NCBI GenBank assembly: GCA_012729555.1
Contig: JAAYCX010000010.1
Span: 1 to 64,000 of the forward strand
Length of the DNA stretch: 64,000 bases
DNA from: Acidobacteriota bacterium
GTDB lineage: Bacteria; Acidobacteriota; UBA6911
Direction: 5' to 3'
Shown: positions 59,651 through 64,000 of the stretch, piece by piece
Layout of the letters: the number at the start of each line of letters is the position of its first letter
Numbering within the stretch: the first letter of the stretch is position 1
Made by a program: the position numbers and the translations under genes
Notes under the pieces: model-generated
Databases searched by the model: none
Seen by the model: only the letters and a program-made list of their open reading frames with translations
Told to the model about the DNA's origin: nothing

Positions 59651-60970
59651 CTATTTCCGGATTTCCACCCAGTATCCGCCCTCGCGGAGGATGCGGTAGC
59701 GGGCGGACGGGATCCCGGTGGCGGCCATGGTTTCGCCAAGGTTCTCGACGTCGGGGATGTCGAGCCACTCCCTCCGGTCGGCCAGCACCCAGGGCGCCTG
59801 GATGCCGAGGAAATATTCGTGGGTCAGGTAGCGCGAGCCGCCGATTCCGACGAACGCCACCCCGCCCGGTTTGAGCACCCGGTCGATTTCCCGGAGAACC
59901 CGGGCCCGGTCGCGCCAGAAGGGGATCGACCCCCTGCTGATGACGAGGTCCGCGTAGGCGTCCGGAAGGGGGAGGGCGTGCGCGTCCGCGGCGACGAAAC
60001 GGAAGCGATCGCCGACCCCGGCCGCGATCGCGTTCTCCGAGGCCACCGCGAGCCTGGCCGGGTCGATGTCCAGCCCCGTGCACTGGAGATCGGTGAGCTG
60101 CGCCAGGTGAATCAGGGTCTGGGCCCCGCCGCATCCGACGTCGAGTGCGGTCCCCCGGGTGATGCCGTAGTCGTCGACGATCTGCCGCGCCAGGAGCTGG
60201 TAGATATAATGAAACTTGTGACGGGGGGAATTCCGGTAGAAATCGAGATCGGAGTCCGTGGGCTCCTTCACCGGCTCGAGGCTGAGGGCGTGGCTCGCGA
60301 AAAGTGCGCGTGCCCGCTCGCCCTCGAGGAAGGCGGCCAGTTTCCGGGCGGAGGCGGAACCGCCGTCATCGCCGGGGAAGGCGACCGCCAGGGGCCGGCG
60401 GGGGGCGCGCAGCCGGATCTCGCCGATCTTCCCGGGGCGGAGCGTTTTCGCCGTGTCCCACACGATCGCGGCATCCGCATCCCCCCGCACGAGGGCGTCC
60501 GCCAGTGCGACGGTGCCGTCCAGCCTCATCACGATGTTTCCTCGCAGCCGGCCGTCGGGGTCCTCCTTCGCGAGCAGTTCCCGGGTCGCCGCGCCCAGTT
60601 CGCCCGCCCCGGAACCTGCAATGGCGATCCTCGTGCCGGGGCGGGCGAGGTCGCCGAGGGCGAAGACCAGCTTCGGGTTACCCGCGGGGACCGCCAGGAC
60701 CAGGTCGCGGTACAGGAGGGCGCGCACGGCGTCGCCGCCGGACGCAAGGACCAGCCCTCCCGGCGCGCGGGAGGGGCCTGGCGCCGATTCGGCGCGGAGG
60801 ACCGTTTCGACCCGGAGCCCGGACTCCCGGGAAAACAGCTCCACGACCTCGCCGATGACGGGCCCGAGGTCCTCGGGCGCCTCCAGGCGGAGGGGGTCCG
60901 GCCCCGGGCCTCCTTGGGCGAGGGCGGCATACAGTAACAGGGCGGTCACGACGGTCAGGCGCCTCTTCAT
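59651..60970 (-). CDS. secreted fusion of ModA-like binding domain and SAM methyltransferase
   Basis: Protein of 439 residues. A signal peptide (MKRRLTVVTALLLYAALAQG) is followed by a ModA/oxyanion-binding-protein-like domain (about 25-235: LFSRESGLRVETVLRA...GDADAAIVWDT...KLAAFLEGERARALF). A class I methyltransferase domain then starts at DYGITRGTALDVGCGGAQTL (motif I) with GLDID (motif II), FVAADAHALPLPDAYADLVISRG and REIDRVLKPGG. A methyltransferase behind an export signal is odd because SAM is cytoplasmic; the head may act as membrane anchor or be retained. AOR lies nearby, which may tie it to molybdenum/tungsten. Divergent from the C_GCAxxG_C_C gene. Confidence 0.82.
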   Translation of the reverse strand: MKRRLTVVTALLLYAALAQGGPGPDPLRLEAPEDLGPVIGEVVELFSRESGLRVETVLRAESAPGPSRAPGGLVLASGGDAVRALLYRDLVLAVPAGNPKLVFALGDLARPGTRIAIAGSGAGELGAATRELLAKEDPDGRLRGNIVMRLDGTVALADALVRGDADAAIVWDTAKTLRPGKIGEIRLRAPRRPLAVAFPGDDGGSASARKLAAFLEGERARALFASHALSLEPVKEPTDSDLDFYRNSPRHKFHYIYQLLARQIVDDYGITRGTALDVGCGGAQTLIHLAQLTDLQCTGLDIDPARLAVASENAIAAGVGDRFRFVAADAHALPLPDAYADLVISRGSIPFWRDRARVLREIDRVLKPGGVAFVGIGGSRYLTHEYFLGIQAPWVLADRREWLDIPDVENLGETMAATGIPSARYRILREGGYWVEIRK

Positions 60971-61166
60971 CTTGTTCCCTTTCGGCTATGGCCGGCTGCA
61001 GCGGCGAAAGAGGAAAATGTACCTCAAAGGGATCCCAAAACCCAAATAATCGCGGAATATGCCCGGGTGCGAGCGTCCCCGCCGGAGGCCGCCCCGATTT
61101 TACTTGCGCGGGGCGCTCCTTTGGGGGAACCTGCCGGGGGCTTGGTTTTCGATGAAAGGAGGACGC

Positions 61167-61724
61167 GTGCGCGTTTCGGAAAAATACCGCAGGCTGTCCA
61201 GGGAGGAGCTGCTGGGGAAAGCGTACGCGCTCGGGGTCGCGTTCGAGGCGCGGTCGGGGAGCTGCTCGCAGTGCACGGTGGCCGCGCTTCACGAAATCCT
61301 CGACTTCGAAGAGGCCGTGGTGAGGGTCGCCTCCTCTTCCTGCGGCGGACATGCCAGCTTTTCCGCGGGCACCTGCGGCGCCGTGGTCGGCGGGACGATG
61401 GTGCTCGACCGGTACTTCGGCCGGCCCGCGGGGCTTCTTTCCGCGGAGCGGGAGATCCCGGGGGGGCACGAGGCGCTCGAGAGCGCCATCGAAAAGGCGT
61501 CGAGGCTCTGCGAGCGGTTTGTCCGCCGTTACGGGTCGCTCCTCTGCCCCGGGATCCAGGAGACTCTCTACGGGAGATCCTACAACCTGAAGGACCCGGC
61601 CGAATGGGAGGCGTTCATGCAGGCGGGGGCCCACAGCGACCCGGCCAAGTGCATGAGCGTCGTCGGCAACGGCGCCCGCTGGACGCTGGAAATCCTCCTG
61701 GACGAGGGGGCCGTGGCCGTGTGA
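61167..61724 (+). CDS. C_GCAxxG_C_C family protein
   Basis: Protein of 185 residues with the spaced cysteine pattern of the C_GCAxxG_C_C family: CSQC (start), GHASFSAGTCGAVVGG (the GCAxxG-like core with Ser for Cys), LLCPGIQ and KCMSVVGNGARW. The family is thought to bind a redox cofactor and is often encoded near methyltransferases and molybdoenzymes, as here. GTG 61167 is chosen because AAGGAGG ends 4 nt before it; the ATG at 61152 has no Shine-Dalgarno. Confidence 0.82.
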   Translation: MRVSEKYRRLSREELLGKAYALGVAFEARSGSCSQCTVAALHEILDFEEAVVRVASSSCGGHASFSAGTCGAVVGGTMVLDRYFGRPAGLLSAEREIPGGHEALESAIEKASRLCERFVRRYGSLLCPGIQETLYGRSYNLKDPAEWEAFMQAGAHSDPAKCMSVVGNGARWTLEILLDEGAVAV

Positions 61725-61749
61725 AACCGGCCCCCGGCCCGCGCCTCCC

Positions 61750-63846
61750 CTATTGCAGCTCCTGCCAGAGGAAGGTGTAGGCCAGCGCGTTCATATGCGC
61801 CGCCTGGGCGTTGTCGGCCGCGCCGCCGTGCCCCCCCTCGATATTCTCGTAATAGCGGACGTCGAACCCCATATCCCTCATCTTTGCCATCATCTTGCGC
61901 GCGTGCCCGGGGTGCACCCGATCGTCCTTCGTGGAGGTGGTGAAGAGCACCGGGGGGTATTTCCCGTCCGGCTTCACGTTGTGGTAGGGGGAAAACATTC
62001 TGATGAAGTCCCACTCCCCGGGCTTGTCGGGGTCGCCGTATTCGGCCATCCAGGAGGCCCCCGCCAGCAGCTTCGAATAGCGCTTCATGTCGAGCAGCGG
62101 GACCTGGCAGACGATGGCGCCGAAGAGGCGGGGGTAGAGGGTGATCATGTTCCCCATCAGCAGGCCGCCGTTGCTCCCCCCCATGGCGCCGAGCCGGTCG
62201 GGGGAGGTCAGCTTGCGCGCGAAAAGGTCCTCGGCCACCGCGGCGAAGTCCTCGTAAGCCCTGAGGCGCTTCTCCTTGAGCGCGGCCTGGTGCCACCGGG
62301 GGCCGTATTCGCCCCCGCCGCGGATATTGGCCACGACGTAGACCCCACCGCGCTGGAGCCACGCCAGCCCGACCCTCGGGTTGTAGTCCGGGGTCATGGA
62401 GATCTCGAACCCGCCGTAGCCATAGAGGAGGGTGGGGCGCCGGCCGTCGAGCGCGATCCCCTTGCGGGCCACCTGGAAGTAGGGGATCCGGGTGCCGTCC
62501 CGGCTGACGGCGAAATGCTGGCTGACCTCCAGCCCCGAGGCGTCGAAGAAGGCGGGGAGCTCCTTCAGCTTTTCCGGCGCGCGGCCGATCGTTCCGTACA
62601 GGAGGGTCGTGGGGGTGAGATACCCGCTGGTCGTCATGAGAAAGTCGTCGCTCTCGTCCGGGTCGACCCCTCCGGCCGACACCGTGGCGAAGCCGGGCGC
62701 CCCCGCCAGGGGGCGGCTCGTCCACTCCCCCCGCGACGGGGTGAGGACCGTGAGGCGGTTCTTGACGTCCTCGAGGACGTTCAGGATGAGGTGGTTGCGC
62801 GTCCAGGAGGCGCCCGCGAGCGAGGTGCGGTCCGTCGGCTCGAACAGCGGGGTCAGCGCGCGCTTCCCCTTCATGTAGTCGTCGAACCGGGAAACCAGGA
62901 GCGACCCGGCCGGATAGGTCTTCGACCCCACGGTCCAGGGAGTGCGCAGTTCGATGAGGAGCCACTCGCGGTGGAAACCGGCGTTCGAGTCCAGGGGCAC
63001 ATCCACCCTGCGCGGTTTTCCCCTTTCGAGGAGGTAGACCTCGGTCTCGTAGAATCCGGGCGAACGGTAGGCGAAGTGCCGCCCAAACCCGGGAGTATCG
63101 TCGAAGAACGCGCCCGCGGCGACGTCGGTCTCCTTCCCCTCGAATACCGTGGAGGCGCTCGCGAGCGGGGTGCCGCGCCGCCAGCGCTTGCCGATCCGGG
63201 GGTAGCCCGAGGTCGTCATCGAGCCCGGGCCGAAATCGGTGTTGACGTAGATGTGGTCCCGATCGATCCATGAGACCTCGCTCTTGGCTTCCGGCAGTTC
63301 GAACCCCCCCTTGACGAAGGAGCGGTCCTCGATGTCGAACTCCCGCACCACGACCGCGTCCGACCCTCCGGGCGACAGGCTCACCAGGGCGCGGCGCCAC
63401 CCCCCCGCGCGGAGAATCTGGGCGCCGCCCCAGACCCAGTTGCGCCCCTCCGCCTTGCCCAGGGCGTCCAGGTCGAGCACCACCTCCCATTGCGGGTCCG
63501 GTTTCCGGTATTCGTCGAGGGTGGTGCGCCTCCAGAGTCCGCGCGGGTTCTTCTCGTCGCGCCAGAAATTATAGAACCAGCGGCCCGCCTTGGAGATCGA
63601 GGGGATGCGGTCCTTCGAGTCGAGGATCTCGAGGATGCCGCGCTCGAGTCCGGCGAACGCGGGCGCCCCGGCGAGCTCCTTCTCGCTCTCGGCGTTGCGG
63701 GCCCGGACCCATGCGAGCGCCTTCTCCCCCGTGATCTCCTCGAGCCAGAGATAGGGGTCTTCGGTCCCGGACGGTTCCTCCGTACGGGCGGCGAAAACCC
63801 AGGTCAGGATCAGGCTCAGCATGGCGATGACGACGAGCGGTTTCAT
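61750..63846 (-). CDS. S9A prolyl oligopeptidase, secreted
   Basis: Serine peptidase of 698 residues with signal peptide (MKPLVVIAMLSLILTWVFA). The beta-propeller (about 60-420) is followed by the alpha/beta catalytic domain: LLYGYGGFEISMTP, nucleophile in MGGSNGGLL, Asp in TKDDRVHPGHA and His in EGGHGGAA. It cuts short peptides after proline; export implies peptide scavenging. GGAGG lies 4 nt before the ATG at 63846. Confidence 0.94.
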   Translation of the reverse strand: MKPLVVIAMLSLILTWVFAARTEEPSGTEDPYLWLEEITGEKALAWVRARNAESEKELAGAPAFAGLERGILEILDSKDRIPSISKAGRWFYNFWRDEKNPRGLWRRTTLDEYRKPDPQWEVVLDLDALGKAEGRNWVWGGAQILRAGGWRRALVSLSPGGSDAVVVREFDIEDRSFVKGGFELPEAKSEVSWIDRDHIYVNTDFGPGSMTTSGYPRIGKRWRRGTPLASASTVFEGKETDVAAGAFFDDTPGFGRHFAYRSPGFYETEVYLLERGKPRRVDVPLDSNAGFHREWLLIELRTPWTVGSKTYPAGSLLVSRFDDYMKGKRALTPLFEPTDRTSLAGASWTRNHLILNVLEDVKNRLTVLTPSRGEWTSRPLAGAPGFATVSAGGVDPDESDDFLMTTSGYLTPTTLLYGTIGRAPEKLKELPAFFDASGLEVSQHFAVSRDGTRIPYFQVARKGIALDGRRPTLLYGYGGFEISMTPDYNPRVGLAWLQRGGVYVVANIRGGGEYGPRWHQAALKEKRLRAYEDFAAVAEDLFARKLTSPDRLGAMGGSNGGLLMGNMITLYPRLFGAIVCQVPLLDMKRYSKLLAGASWMAEYGDPDKPGEWDFIRMFSPYHNVKPDGKYPPVLFTTSTKDDRVHPGHARKMMAKMRDMGFDVRYYENIEGGHGGAADNAQAAHMNALAYTFLWQELQ

Positions 63847-63869
63847 GGGGCCTCCGTAGGTATCGGGTT

Positions 63870-64000
63870 TCAGGCTTTGGCGTTGCGGGACTGGGGCCGG
63901 CGCGCCTCGACGACGGCGTCCATCTGGTCCCCCTCGCACAGGAGGCGGATACCGGCGAACCCCGCACTCTCGAGGCCGGCCTCGATCTCCCCGAAGGTGT
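63870..64000 (-). CDS. C-terminal end of a class I SAM methyltransferase-like protein (partial)
   Basis: The last 43 codons (TFGEIEAGLESAGFAGIRLLCEGDQMDAVVEARRP...) match the final helix-strand unit of generic SAM-dependent methyltransferases. The rest lies beyond the right edge. TGA at 63872-63870. Confidence 0.6.
   Translation of the reverse strand, partial: TFGEIEAGLESAGFAGIRLLCEGDQMDAVVEARRPQSRNAKA

Overview
The window is a 64-kb piece of a very GC-rich bacterial chromosome with dense coding and no tRNA, rRNA, CRISPR array or phage. Gene content points to Acidobacteriota (inference): an Oar-type outer-membrane receptor, a Ser/Thr kinase joined to TolB-like and TPR segments, Tad pilus genes, squalene-hopene cyclase and a PEP-CTERM protein. 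An anaerobic or facultative life is suggested by the MetFV-HdrABC-MvhD locus and a tungsten-type aldehyde oxidoreductase.

Layout. 1-7.3 kb: helicase (cut by the edge), secreted protein, Oar-like barrel, B3/4 protein, HAD phosphatase overlapping a yeast-type cytosine deaminase, PilZ protein. 7.3-17.3 kb: a hexuronate divergon. Leftward: uxaC, sugar MFS, ROK kinase, UroD-like methyltransferase. Rightward: xylulokinase, secreted NTF2-like protein, UxaE-type tagaturonate epimerase, SDR. 17.4-25.2 kb: TadE/TadG-like proteins, EamA transporter, kinase-TPR protein, cupredoxin-like and zinc-ribbon proteins, and a PEP-CTERM protein behind a sigma-54 promoter; four copies of a 22-bp palindrome lie here. 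25.7-33.2 kb: two NTF2-like proteins, a LysR/aldehyde dehydrogenase divergon, a heterodimeric ABC exporter with a response regulator.

33.3-41.4 kb holds the most striking locus: a leftward operon hdrC-hdrB-hdrA-mvhD-metV-metF. It resembles the electron-bifurcating methylene-tetrahydrofolate reductase complex proposed in acetogens. HdrA is a 1503-residue fusion with an NfnB/GltD-like module. mvhD has an in-frame UGA exactly where relatives have a cluster cysteine, followed by a bacterial-SECIS-like hairpin, so it probably encodes a selenoprotein that ordinary gene calling would truncate.

41.8-51 kb: TypA, an MFS transporter, a small polysaccharide locus (GDP-mannose 3,5-epimerase, GT11 transferase, GT-C membrane transferase), a 176-bp MITE-like element inserted exactly between two convergent stop codons, an alpha/beta hydrolase, a GumN-like protein and a GH10 xylanase. 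51-64 kb: squalene-hopene cyclase, a membrane protein, CpaE/TadZ, tungsten-type AOR, a DUF169 protein, HtpX, an unusual secreted ModA-like/methyltransferase fusion, a C_GCAxxG_C_C protein, a prolyl oligopeptidase and the end of a methyltransferase.
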